This document shows positions 1 through 6,043 of a DNA stretch of 6,986 nucleotides, piece by piece (position 1 is the first letter of the stretch; each line of letters starts with the position of its first letter). The notes under the pieces were generated by a model that did not search any database, was not told the origin of the DNA, and saw only the letters and a program-made list of their open reading frames with translations. The stretch spans positions 1-6,986 of the forward strand of contig JACQHN010000515.1 of the NCBI GenBank assembly GCA_016199015.1, in the 5' to 3' direction. A program made the translations under genes and the position numbers. Origin of the DNA: Nitrospira defluvii. Lineage in GTDB: Bacteria > Nitrospirota > Nitrospiria > Nitrospirales > Nitrospiraceae.

Positions 1-40
1 CCGACGCGCTGAAGCGCGCGACTGAACGCGGACGTTAGGC
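1..40 (+). repeat. attC site, 3' part (cut by window start)
   Basis: The right half of an attC belonging to the cassette upstream of the window. A CGCGC/GCGCG stem with a TGAA loop lies at 5-18, followed by an L'-like stretch and the R' box GTTAGGC at 34-40. The crossover falls between G34 and T35. The R'' box is outside the window. Confidence 0.8.
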
Positions 41-79
41 GCACTGGCGCGAGGTCTGACGAAGCAGGGGAATCGACGC

Positions 80-1087
80 ATGCGGGAAGTATTCATCAGC
101 CACGTCGAAAGTGATGGTGCCCTGGCCCTCGAGATGGTTGCCGGGCTTGAAGCTGCCGGCTACACGACGTGGTACTACGAGCGGGATAGCATCCCGGGCC
201 CGACGTATCTCGCCCAGGTCGGCAAGGCGATAGACGAAGCGAAGGCGCTTCTCGTCCTCATCTCGCGGGCGTCGATCGACTCCCATCAGGTTGAGAATGA
301 AATCGTCCGTGCGTACGAGAATCGGACACCGCTGTTCCCAGTCCTCTTTGGGGTTTCGCACCGCTGGGTTGCCGGGATTCAATCTTCGTGGCGTCAAGCG
401 TTCGGTGCCGCAACGTCTATCTCGGTGCCGCCGGCAGGAATCGCGGAGGTCATTCCGAAACTGATCTCCGGCCTTGGCTCTGTGGGCCTGGTAAGTCCGA
501 AGAACCCCAACCCTTCGCCCGAAGGCCGTACGCAGCTGCTGAGTCAGACGGTCTCATTGCTCCAACAGTTGCCCGCCGTCATCGTGGGGCACGTCGAGGT
601 AGGCATCCCCTACGGCTACTTCATGAAGGCTACAGATCAGAGAGACACGGGGCGCATGCTACATGCATGTGCCGAACCAACGAGTCACGAACGAGGTAAG
701 CCCAACCCACACGGTCAGGATGTCGTGTTGAGCTTCGATCTGACGAGTCGTAGCGAACTGCAACTGCGCATAAGGCGTGTATTTGTCGAAGTCCTTGAGT
801 ACGTCCCTGTGGCTCAGGTCGAGACGGCTCCCGTAATGAGCGCTGGAGACACGCGCCGGTATTTCTGCAACCTTGAGCCAGCAGTCGGAACCTACGACGC
901 CGTGCAACTCGATGGGACTTATGACTTCTTGAAGCTGTCGTCAGGAGAACTCGAACACTTTGAGATCAGTGTGAATACTACCGTTCCTGGCATCTTCCGC
1001 GTGCGGGTAGGAGCGGAGTATGTGGTCGCAGGTGAGAACAAGACCACGACCAGCGCCGAGGTGGACAAGATGATCGGGTTCTTCTGA
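80..1087 (+). CDS. TIR-domain protein with unknown C-terminal domain
   Basis: A 335-residue protein whose N-terminal ~100 residues form a bacterial TIR domain. Strand A reads VFISH (4-8), a BB-loop-like segment RDSIPG lies at 35-40, and strand C is LLVLIS (57-62). The S62-x2-S65-x2-S68-x5-E74 pattern matches the motif carrying the catalytic glutamate of NAD-cleaving TIR enzymes, so E74 is the likely active residue. Residues ~105-135 complete the domain. Residues ~150-335 look beta-rich and I do not recognise them; they may sense a signal or bind a partner. The start is supported by AGGGGA at 66-71, eight bases before ATG. No signal peptide or membrane segment is seen, so the protein should be cytoplasmic. 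Bacterial TIR proteins often work in phage defence by depleting NAD or making signalling nucleotides; that role here is inference. It is the only gene of its cassette, with no Thoeris or CBASS partner beside it. Confidence 0.88.
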   Translation: MREVFISHVESDGALALEMVAGLEAAGYTTWYYERDSIPGPTYLAQVGKAIDEAKALLVLISRASIDSHQVENEIVRAYENRTPLFPVLFGVSHRWVAGIQSSWRQAFGAATSISVPPAGIAEVIPKLISGLGSVGLVSPKNPNPSPEGRTQLLSQTVSLLQQLPAVIVGHVEVGIPYGYFMKATDQRDTGRMLHACAEPTSHERGKPNPHGQDVVLSFDLTSRSELQLRIRRVFVEVLEYVPVAQVETAPVMSAGDTRRYFCNLEPAVGTYDAVQLDGTYDFLKLSSGELEHFEISVNTTVPGIFRVRVGAEYVVAGENKTTTSAEVDKMIGFF

Positions 1088-1095
1088 ATGACGGC

Positions 1096-1132
1096 GCCTA
1101 ACCGCGGATGGTCCTCCGCGGAGCCGTTAGCC
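1096..1132 (+). repeat. Short attC site (37 bp) of cassette 1
   Basis: R'' GCCTAAC lies at 1096-1102 and R' GTTAGCC at 1126-1132. Between them is a perfect CCGCGGA/TCCGCGG stem (1102-1108 and 1115-1121) with loop TGGTCC, then AGCC. R'' is the exact complement of the GTTAGGC box at the cassette's own start (34-40). The site is much shorter than the usual ~57-140 bp and leaves almost no unpaired central spacer. Confidence 0.8.
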
Positions 1133-1165
1133 AGGCAATTGATGCTCTTGTAACAACACAAAGTG

Positions 1166-1729
1166 ATGGACTCAATTCTGCTCGACTTCCTTTCCGTTTT
1201 TCAGAAGTCATTCCAGCCGCCAGTTCCATACCGAGGACAGAGCGGAACACATTGGTTCGTTTCAAAGGTCTGGAGTGATTACATGAGGAAGTGGCTCCGT
1301 TGCCACTACAGCGTGAAGTGCGAACATCCACTCCCGCAAGGCCGTCGGCTTGATGCTGCGCTGTGGTCCAACAATCAAGGAAACATTCAGGGAACAATGG
1401 ACATCGCCCTGGAATGGGAGTGGGACACCAACAAGGTCGCTGCCGACTTTCCAAGCGGTGACTTTCGGAAGCTGCTTGAAGTGGATGCTCAGTGCGGCTT
1501 GGCCATCGTTCAAACGAGGGCTGATCGCAAGGGAGGACCAACTCAAGCCGACGATACGATCACAAATTTGCACCGCTTGTGCAAAGCGTACCGTCGGGAT
1601 AGCCGACCTGTCGGGCTAATCGAGATCCGAAGAGTTCTACAACAAAAGGACCGAGTGGATTTCATCTGCTACTTCCAAAACCTAGATACGCCAATGAAGC
1701 AGGAGACTGTTCGCTGGTCTTATCCGTGA
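1166..1729 (+). CDS. Hypothetical cassette protein, possible PD-(D/E)XK-like core
   Basis: A 187-residue cytoplasmic protein that I cannot assign to a named family. In the middle, RRLDAAL (60-66, with D63) is followed by a hydrophobic strand ending in E83-W-E85, then a helix with RKLLEVD (101-107) and a strand GLAIVQT. This order (acidic residue, ExE in place of ExK, helix, strand) resembles the core of restriction-endonuclease-like folds, but the canonical lysine is absent and the match is by eye only. The protein at 2549-3235 has a similar core. The gene fills its cassette alone. There is no clear Shine-Dalgarno sequence. GTG at 1163 directly precedes ATG at 1166 in frame; I prefer the ATG. 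The gene ends 18 bases before its attC. Confidence 0.72.
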   Translation: MDSILLDFLSVFQKSFQPPVPYRGQSGTHWFVSKVWSDYMRKWLRCHYSVKCEHPLPQGRRLDAALWSNNQGNIQGTMDIALEWEWDTNKVAADFPSGDFRKLLEVDAQCGLAIVQTRADRKGGPTQADDTITNLHRLCKAYRRDSRPVGLIEIRRVLQQKDRVDFICYFQNLDTPMKQETVRWSYP

Positions 1730-1747
1730 CGTTCTTTGCGAGTTGTT

Positions 1748-1790
1748 GGCTAACATCCGCGGACGCCGCTGATCCGCGGAGCCGTTAGCC
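1748..1790 (+). repeat. Short attC site (43 bp) of cassette 2
   Basis: R'' GGCTAAC (1748-1754) and R' GTTAGCC (1784-1790) are exact complements. Each inner flank carries the self-complementary octamer TCCGCGGA (1756-1763 and 1773-1780), which pair round the loop CGCCGCTGA. The last 20 bases plus flank, TCCGCGGAGCCGTTAGCCAG at 1773-1792, are identical to 1115-1134, at the previous cassette junction. Confidence 0.82.
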
Positions 1791-1815
1791 AGCCTAAACG
1801 CATTGTCCCGCTGTT

Positions 1816-2511
1816 ATGAAAGTAACGCTCCGTAAGATTGGAATTTTATGCGGCATACTGGCTCCTATCTTATGGGCATCGGCCATATTTGTCTCCGGCA
1901 GTCTACGACCGGAATACAGTCACCTGACGCAGTACATTAGCGAGCTTGGCGAGCGGGGCGGCTCTACCGAGTTCATTATGCGGTACGCCGCATTTGTGCC
2001 TACTGGGCTCATGCATATGGCGTTTGCGGCATTCTTGTATGTTGCATTCAAAGGTAGCCCGCTTGCCACATTTGCGGCAATGCTGCTTGCCATAAATGGG
2101 ATAGCGCGCATTGCCGCGGGCATGTTTCCATGCGAGGTTGGGTGTGCCCTGCCTAGACTTTTGCTCAGTCAAAAGTTGCACAGCTTATCGGCTGGCGTGG
2201 GCTTTTTTGCGCTTATTGGTGCCTCGGTGCTTTGGGGTATCTTATTCAGGCGATATCAAAGCCTCCGGGGCCTTAGTGCGTACTCTATCGGTTCTGGATG
2301 CTTGGGTTTGGTACTTCTGGCGCTCATGTCGTGGAGCGCCGAACTGAGAGCGAGCACAGGTCTCTACGAGCGCTTATCCTCGGGTCTCTTGTCTTTGTGG
2401 GTGTTAGTGTTCGCGGTTCGGTTGTGGTGGCTCAAGGCGTACAACGTAGCAGGGGCTGAGCGGCTAACATTTCATTCAACTGGGACGGCCTCTGACGAGG
2501 CCGCCCGTTAA
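1816..2511 (+). CDS. DUF998 family integral membrane protein
   Basis: A 231-residue polytopic inner-membrane protein of the DUF998 type. Six hydrophobic segments are visible at about 8-28, 57-78, 82-103, 121-144, 153-173 and 187-206. The family's signature loop after the first segment is present as YSHLTQYISELGERGG (34-49), and GMFPCEVGC (102-110) follows the third segment. The biochemical role of the family is not established and nothing here adds to it. No good Shine-Dalgarno sequence precedes the ATG, and the leader after the cassette boundary is only 31 bases. The last 16 residues (216-231) are encoded by the cassette's own attC, so the C-terminal tail is probably not part of the conserved protein. 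Family assignment is confident. Confidence 0.87.
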   Translation: MKVTLRKIGILCGILAPILWASAIFVSGSLRPEYSHLTQYISELGERGGSTEFIMRYAAFVPTGLMHMAFAAFLYVAFKGSPLATFAAMLLAINGIARIAAGMFPCEVGCALPRLLLSQKLHSLSAGVGFFALIGASVLWGILFRRYQSLRGLSAYSIGSGCLGLVLLALMSWSAELRASTGLYERLSSGLLSLWVLVFAVRLWWLKAYNVAGAERLTFHSTGTASDEAAR

Positions 2512-2524
2512 CTCTACGTTATCC
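2462..2524 (+). repeat. attC site (63 bp) of cassette 3
   Basis: R'' GGCTAAC (2462-2468) is the exact complement of the GTTAGCC box at this cassette's start (1784-1790). R' is GTTATCC (2518-2524). A strong central stem pairs GGG-A-CGGCCTC with GAGGCCGCCC, with one extrahelical A and loop TGAC. It is flanked by AAC/GTT pairing and a typical ATTTCATTCAAC ... GTTAACT L-box pair. It overlaps the end of the DUF998 gene. Confidence 0.88.
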
Positions 2525-2548
2525 GCTCCAACATAATGAAGAGAGACT

Positions 2549-3235
2549 ATGATGAATACTATTGAGGTTGGTCAAGGTATTCTGGAAACAAAAGGCGTCT
2601 GTGCTGCGACTCTTGCGCGTGTCGTGCAAGAATACCTCGCCTCGAAGGAGGCGAAAAAACTGCATGACCACTGGTCGAAAAGTAGACGGGAAAGTCAAGA
2701 GCGAAAACCGCGGTTTCCCACACTGAGAACGGCCTTGCTCGTGGGAACTGGGAAGAATGGGTTTTGCCGCGAGAGTAGTATTTTGTGGAAATATGGAGAT
2801 GACCTCGGCTTCCGTTGCGGCCAAGAGGAGTTGCGGTGTGACCTGGAATGGTCATGTGAAGTCAATGATGAGGGCAGGTTTGTGCCGGAGGCCAACGCTT
2901 CCAGCAACGAACCCTTCAACGGCGTGAACAGAGGAGACAAGTTCTGCTTTCTTGCCGTATTCGAATGCGAGAACGCGTCGGATACGCGGAGCTGTCTCTA
3001 CACCGTAAAGAAACTTCTCCACTACGATGTAGCGCTCAGGGTGGCGGTATTCTACCCGGACAGGGAGCATTCGGACCTAGCAACCGAAGCATCCAAATGC
3101 GTTCAGAAATGGGGACCTTTGCAGGGTGAGTTTCTCCTGTGCCTTGGCCCAAGGCAAGAGGAGTTCGACACTTTTGCGGACAAGACAAAATGGGATTTCT
3201 ACTGCTACCGCCGTGAGTTTGAGTGTCTGGAATGA
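2549..3235 (+). CDS. Hypothetical cassette protein, possible PD-(D/E)XK-like core
   Basis: A 228-residue protein of unknown function. Residues 30-55 are highly charged and probably helical. The middle carries a CDLEWSCEV strand (D98, E100), a loop, then strand FLAVFECEN (134-142) with E139-x-E141, a helix with VKKLLHYD (153-160) and strand LRVAVFYP. This resembles the acid, ExE/ExK, helix, strand order of restriction-endonuclease-like folds, although lysine is replaced by glutamate. The segment VKKLLHYDVALRVAVF lines up without gaps with FRKLLEVDAQCGLAIV in the protein at 1166-1729, hinting that the two are distant relatives. The start is ATG at 2549 or the adjacent ATG at 2552, with purine-rich GAAGAGAG just upstream; the second has better spacing. 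Eight cysteines are scattered, with no clear zinc motif. Function is inference only. Confidence 0.73.
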   Translation: MMNTIEVGQGILETKGVCAATLARVVQEYLASKEAKKLHDHWSKSRRESQERKPRFPTLRTALLVGTGKNGFCRESSILWKYGDDLGFRCGQEELRCDLEWSCEVNDEGRFVPEANASSNEPFNGVNRGDKFCFLAVFECENASDTRSCLYTVKKLLHYDVALRVAVFYPDREHSDLATEASKCVQKWGPLQGEFLLCLGPRQEEFDTFADKTKWDFYCYRREFECLE

Positions 3236-3244
3236 AGTGCCGCT

Positions 3245-3281
3245 GGATAACAAGCCGCGGATGGTCCTCCGCTGGTTAGGC
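3245..3281 (+). repeat. Short attC site (37 bp) of cassette 4
   Basis: R'' GGATAAC (3245-3251) exactly complements this cassette's own first box GTTATCC (2518-2524), not the GTTAGGC R' box at 3275-3281 that opens the next cassette. The interior repeats CCGCGGATGGTCCTCCGC (3255-3272), the same sequence as at 1102-1119 and 6105-6122. The outer end of the stem is imperfect (CTG instead of CGG). Confidence 0.8.
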
Positions 3282-3284
3282 CGC

Positions 3285-3371
3285 ATGAAACGCCTACCAC
3301 CGGTTCTGCGGGCTCACAATGCCAACTATCGCGTCCCGTCATTAACCATCCAATACATCACAGGAGCATGA
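3285..3371 (+). other. Possible 28-codon upstream ORF in methyltransferase leader
   Basis: An ATG at 3285 opens a 28-codon frame that ends in TGA at 3369-3371, one base before the methyltransferase ATG. It contains that gene's Shine-Dalgarno sequence. The predicted peptide (MKRLPPVLRAHNANY...) has no recognised features, and its own ribosome site is poor. It could couple translation or be chance. The rest of this 97-base leader shows no convincing promoter. Confidence 0.2.
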
Positions 3372-3372
3372 A

Positions 3373-4407
3373 ATGAGCATCGATCAACAGAATTCGGGCC
3401 AGGCACCACCGCCTCACGCCCAACTAATCCAGATGGGCACTTCCTATTGGATTTCCAAGGTGCTTTACGCCGCAGCCAAGCTTGGGTTGGCTGACCAGCT
3501 TGCGGCCGGACCCAGAACCGCCGACGAGCTGGCTGGCCCCACGCACACACATGCGCCCTCGTTACACCGGCTGATGCGCACACTGGCCAGCCTGGGCGTT
3601 CTCACCGAGCGCGACGCGCAGCGTTTCACCCTGACGCCGTTGGGTGAGGCGCTCAGGGCCGGTGCGCCCGGCTCAGCACGCGCCACCTTGCTCACGCTCG
3701 GCAGCCCTTGGTTCGTAGGCGCGTTCGAGAACATCATGCATTCCCTTGAAACAGGTGGCACCGGCTTCGAGAAGGCCATGGGAATGCCGATCTTCGATTA
3801 CCTCGGTCAACATCCTGAGGACGCGTCGCTGTTCAGCCAGACGATGGTCGGCTTCCACGGCGCCGAGCCGCCGACTGTCGCCACTGCTTACGATTTTTCC
3901 GTCTTCGGAACCGTGGTGGATGTGGGCGGCGCTACCGGCAACATGCTGGCAGCGATCCTGGCCCGCCATGCTGGACCTCGCGGCGTGTTGTTCGATATGC
4001 CCCATGTGGTGAGCGAGGCGCCCGCATTGCTCAAGGAACGCGGCCTCGAGAAGCGCGTGACCATCGAGGACGGCGATTTCTTCAGGGCTGTACCTGCTGG
4101 GGGGGATGCCTATCTGTTGTCGCATGTCATCCATGACTGGAACGAGGATCAGTGCCTGACCATACTGGGCCATTGTCGCAAGGCCATGAAGCTGGACAGC
4201 CGACTGTTGATTGTCGAGATGGTGCTGCCCGCTGGCGACACACCGCATCCGGGGAAGGTTCTGGACATGGTGATGCTAGTAGTGCCTGGAGGTCAGGAGC
4301 GCACGGAAGCCGAATACAGGCTCCTCCTAAGTAAGGCCGGCTTCCGCCTCACTCGCGTCGTGCCCACCGAGTCGGCTGTAAGCGTGGTGGAAGCTGTTCT
4401 GGCATAG
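3373..4407 (+). CDS. SAM-dependent O-methyltransferase (family 2, hydroxyindole/phenol type)
   Basis: A 344-residue class I methyltransferase of the O-methyltransferase family 2, which moves a methyl group from S-adenosylmethionine to a hydroxyl on an aromatic or polyketide substrate. The N-terminal ~110 residues form the helical dimerisation domain with winged-helix character (YWISKVLYAAAKLGLADQL, then LHRLMRTLASLGVL). The SAM site is VVDVGGATGN (181-190), with FDMPHVV (207-213) and EDGDFF (232-237) following. H254 of SHVIHDW is the probable catalytic base, and LDMVML (297-302) is the usual substrate-side motif. Length is normal for the family. ATG at 3373 is set by AGGAG at 3362-3366. An ATG five bases upstream reads into an immediate stop. 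The gene is GC-rich compared with cassettes 6 and 7. The true substrate cannot be read from sequence, and no biosynthetic neighbours are present. Confidence 0.93.
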   Translation: MSIDQQNSGQAPPPHAQLIQMGTSYWISKVLYAAAKLGLADQLAAGPRTADELAGPTHTHAPSLHRLMRTLASLGVLTERDAQRFTLTPLGEALRAGAPGSARATLLTLGSPWFVGAFENIMHSLETGGTGFEKAMGMPIFDYLGQHPEDASLFSQTMVGFHGAEPPTVATAYDFSVFGTVVDVGGATGNMLAAILARHAGPRGVLFDMPHVVSEAPALLKERGLEKRVTIEDGDFFRAVPAGGDAYLLSHVIHDWNEDQCLTILGHCRKAMKLDSRLLIVEMVLPAGDTPHPGKVLDMVMLVVPGGQERTEAEYRLLLSKAGFRLTRVVPTESAVSVVEAVLA

Positions 4408-4453
4408 GCAAAGAGGCCAAAACCCAAGTTGGCGGAATTGCCATGCAAATGCG

Positions 4454-4516
4454 GCCTAACCCTTCGCTCAAGCCGACCCGCTCCGGCCGGCTGGCGGCTT
4501 AGCTCGAGCGTTAGGC
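4454..4516 (+). repeat. attC site (63 bp) of cassette 5
   Basis: R'' GCCTAAC (4454-4460) complements the GTTAGGC box at the cassette's start (3275-3281). R' is GTTAGGC (4510-4516). The L boxes CCTTCGCTCAAGCCG and CGGCTTAGCTCGAGC pair with extrahelical bases around a GGCCGG-rich loop. This is a classic chromosomal-integron attC. The 46 bases between the methyltransferase stop and the site show nothing else. Confidence 0.93.
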
Positions 4517-4531
4517 GTCTAGGGAGGTGTA

Positions 4532-5314
4532 GTGGCTGAGCCCACCGAAAAAACGATCAAGCAGTTGTTCGCCCTATCAGGGAACATCTGCGCGTACCCC
4601 AGGTGTAAGCTCTCAATCGTTGAAAGTTCAGGCACTGTTACCGGAGAAATCTGCCACATCAAGGCAAGAAACATAGAGGGACCTCGATTTGACCCTTCAC
4701 AGTCCGAGGAAGAGCGGCATGCGTTCGCCAATCTGATTTTGTTGTGCCGTCACCACCATAAGGTTATTGACTCAGAACCAGAGCTTTACACCGCGGATGC
4801 TCTGCAAGAGATGAAGTCAATTCACGAGAATTTAGTTGGGCGCAAAGAAACTGATCAGGATCGATTCTTTGCCATGATCCTTCTTAATGATTTTAGGCGC
4901 GTCTCAATCACCAACAACTCTGGTAACGTTGCAATAAACAGTCCCGGCGCGATTCAGGGGCAAACCGTCAACTTAAAAACCACGGCCAAGAAAGTGTCAG
5001 TGAACACGCCGCCAGGGAGTATCGGTGCTGATCAAAGCATGAGTCGTTATGTACAGTACCTGATAAAACGCTATAACGAGTTTGCTGGTTCTGATCTCGG
5101 TCAGAAAACCCAATTCAGTTATGGAGCGATTTCACGCAACATCGAAGGTAACTTTGGGGCGCCGTGGAAACTACTGCCGATAGAGCGGGCGGGCGAAGTC
5201 ATAACATATCTTCAAGGGCGCATTGCCAAGACACGGCAAGCAAGAATAAATAAAGGCAATGGTTATAAGTCCTTTTCCACTTATGAAGAATATATCGCAA
5301 AGCACGGTGTATGA
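4532..5314 (+). CDS. HNH-nuclease-domain protein with extra C-terminal domain
   Basis: A 260-residue protein with an N-terminal HNH endonuclease module of the type starting LFALSGNICAYPRC. C20 and C25 form one half of a zinc site. E39-I-C-H42 is the first HNH strand, N67 is the middle residue, and C72-R-H-H-H76 with D80 closes the ββα-metal fold. Residues 128-148 (NNSGNVAINSPGAIQGQTVNL) look like a short beta-repeat linker. Residues ~168-260 are a separate helical domain (RYVQYLIKRYNEFAG ... YLQGRIAKTRQARIN) that vaguely recalls phage-type DNA-binding tails; I cannot name it. The start is GTG at 4532, chosen because GGGAGGTG (4522-4529) lies just upstream and the cassette boundary is only 21 bases away. 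Likely a DNA-cutting protein, possibly anti-phage; the target is unknown. It is AT-richer than the methyltransferase before it. Confidence 0.85.
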   Translation: MAEPTEKTIKQLFALSGNICAYPRCKLSIVESSGTVTGEICHIKARNIEGPRFDPSQSEEERHAFANLILLCRHHHKVIDSEPELYTADALQEMKSIHENLVGRKETDQDRFFAMILLNDFRRVSITNNSGNVAINSPGAIQGQTVNLKTTAKKVSVNTPPGSIGADQSMSRYVQYLIKRYNEFAGSDLGQKTQFSYGAISRNIEGNFGAPWKLLPIERAGEVITYLQGRIAKTRQARINKGNGYKSFSTYEEYIAKHGV

Positions 5315-5317
5315 GTC

Positions 5318-5389
5318 GCATAACAAGTGCCTGCAAGGGACGCCCATTCCGCTGTGCTCCATGGGCACCCCTGATGCGCGGCGTTAGGC
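5318..5389 (+). repeat. attC site (72 bp) of cassette 6
   Basis: R'' GCATAAC (5318-5324) matches the complement of the cassette's start box GTTAGGC (4510-4516) with one mismatch. R' is GTTAGGC (5383-5389). The inside holds a GCCCAT/ATGGGC stem extended by GGG/CCC, with a loop of about 13 bases. It begins three bases after the HNH gene stop. Confidence 0.85.
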
Positions 5390-5404
5390 CGGGAAAATGA
5401 AGAC

Positions 5405-5719
5405 ATGGATATCGAAAACATAATAGACGCCATTCGGAATAACCGCGTGAGAATTACCGATCATGCTGACGAAGAAGCATTCGATGACGGCCTGACGTTC
5501 GAAGAAATATACTTCTCGGTCATGCATGGTGAAGTCATTGAGGATTATCTCAATGACAAGCCATATCCAAGCGGTCTGATTATGGGCAAGAATTTCTCAG
5601 GGAAGCCAATACATAGTGTTTGGGCCTATAATCCAGAAAACCGATGGACAGTATTAATCACAGTCTATCGACCAGATCCTGGACGGTGGATTGACTGGAA
5701 AGTGAGGGTGAACAAATGA
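5405..5719 (+). CDS. DUF4258 protein, putative RelE-like toxin
   Basis: A 104-residue DUF4258 protein. Family hallmarks are TDHADEEAFDDGLTFEEI (18-35), GEVIEDY (42-48), PSGLIMG (55-61), PIHSVWAY (68-75, with H70) and ITVYRPDPGRW (85-95). DUF4258 proteins are small, RelE/BrnT-like in fold and usually sit next to an antitoxin, so a ribosome-dependent RNase toxin is plausible but not shown by sequence. It starts 21 bases after the cassette boundary behind purine-rich GGGAAAATGAAGA. Its stop overlaps the next start (ATGA at 5716-5719), so the two genes are translated together. The toxin-first order resembles higBA and mqsRA. No separate promoter is visible in the 21-base leader. Confidence 0.85.
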   Translation: MDIENIIDAIRNNRVRITDHADEEAFDDGLTFEEIYFSVMHGEVIEDYLNDKPYPSGLIMGKNFSGKPIHSVWAYNPENRWTVLITVYRPDPGRWIDWKVRVNK

Positions 5720-5994
5720 AGCCATTTGAAAAATGTCCTGTATGTGGTGGTGAGCTAGAAACCAAGCAAGTCGAAAAACTTCTTCGGGGCGGCGGGAATA
5801 CGGTTTCCGTAAAAGTTTCCGCTGAAGTATGTCTACACTGCGGAGAAAGGCTCTATGCCGAAGAGGTAGTTAGAACATTTGAAGAAATTCGAGGCAAGCT
5901 ACAAAAGCGGGATTTCAGCCACCTTAAGACTCTTGGGCAATCATTCACAGTTGAAGAAGATTGGCCCAACAAAGCCATCCAGCCGACCGCTTAA
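5716..5994 (+). CDS. YgiT-type zinc-finger protein, putative MqsA-like antitoxin
   Basis: A 92-residue protein with an N-terminal YgiT/MqsA-type zinc finger: C7-P-V-C10-G-G and C39-L-H-C42-G bind one zinc. Residues 20-36 form the strand pair between the knuckles. Residues 44-68 are a helix (YAEEVVRTFEEIRGKL). Unlike MqsA there is no C-terminal helix-turn-helix repressor domain, so this is the short zinc-finger-only form, expected to neutralise the upstream DUF4258 protein. Translation is coupled through the ATGA overlap and has its own GAGGGTG at 5704-5710. The C-terminal NKAIQPTA (85-92) is encoded inside the attC (from 5964), and so is a by-product of cassette structure rather than of the protein family. 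Confidence 0.87.
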   Translation: MKPFEKCPVCGGELETKQVEKLLRGGGNTVSVKVSAEVCLHCGERLYAEEVVRTFEEIRGKLQKRDFSHLKTLGQSFTVEEDWPNKAIQPTA

Positions 5995-6043
5995 CCTGCC
6001 GCTTCGCTCTGGGTTAAGCGGCGGCTGATGGCAAGCGTTGAGC
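5964..6043 (+). repeat. attC site (80 bp) of cassette 7
   Basis: R'' GCCCAAC (5964-5970) complements the start box GTTAGGC (5383-5389) with one mismatch. The first R' is GTTGAGC (6037-6043). A long, nearly perfect hairpin pairs CCATC-c-AGCCG-a-CCGCTTAACC with GGTTAAGCGGCGGCTGATGG, leaving extrahelical bases as in functional sites. CGCTTAACC (5988-5996) and GGTTAAGCG (6012-6020) form its inner stem. The end of the zinc-finger gene lies inside. Confidence 0.9.

Noticed and set aside
1102..1121. Hairpins CCGCGGA/TCCGCGG as transcription terminators
   Set aside because: None is followed by a run of T, and each sits between R'' and R' boxes, so they are better explained as attC structure.
1148..1156. 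TTGTAACAA palindrome before cassette 2 gene as an operator
   Set aside because: Too short and without promoter elements around it; expected by chance.
1098..1541. 147-residue - strand frame
   Set aside because: Its frame begins inside cassette 2 and ends within the short attC; it is antisense to the cassette 2 gene and shows no domain.
3673..4248. 191-residue open frame on the - strand inside the methyltransferase
   Set aside because: It is fully antisense to a well-supported gene in GC-rich DNA, has no ribosome site and shows no recognisable family.
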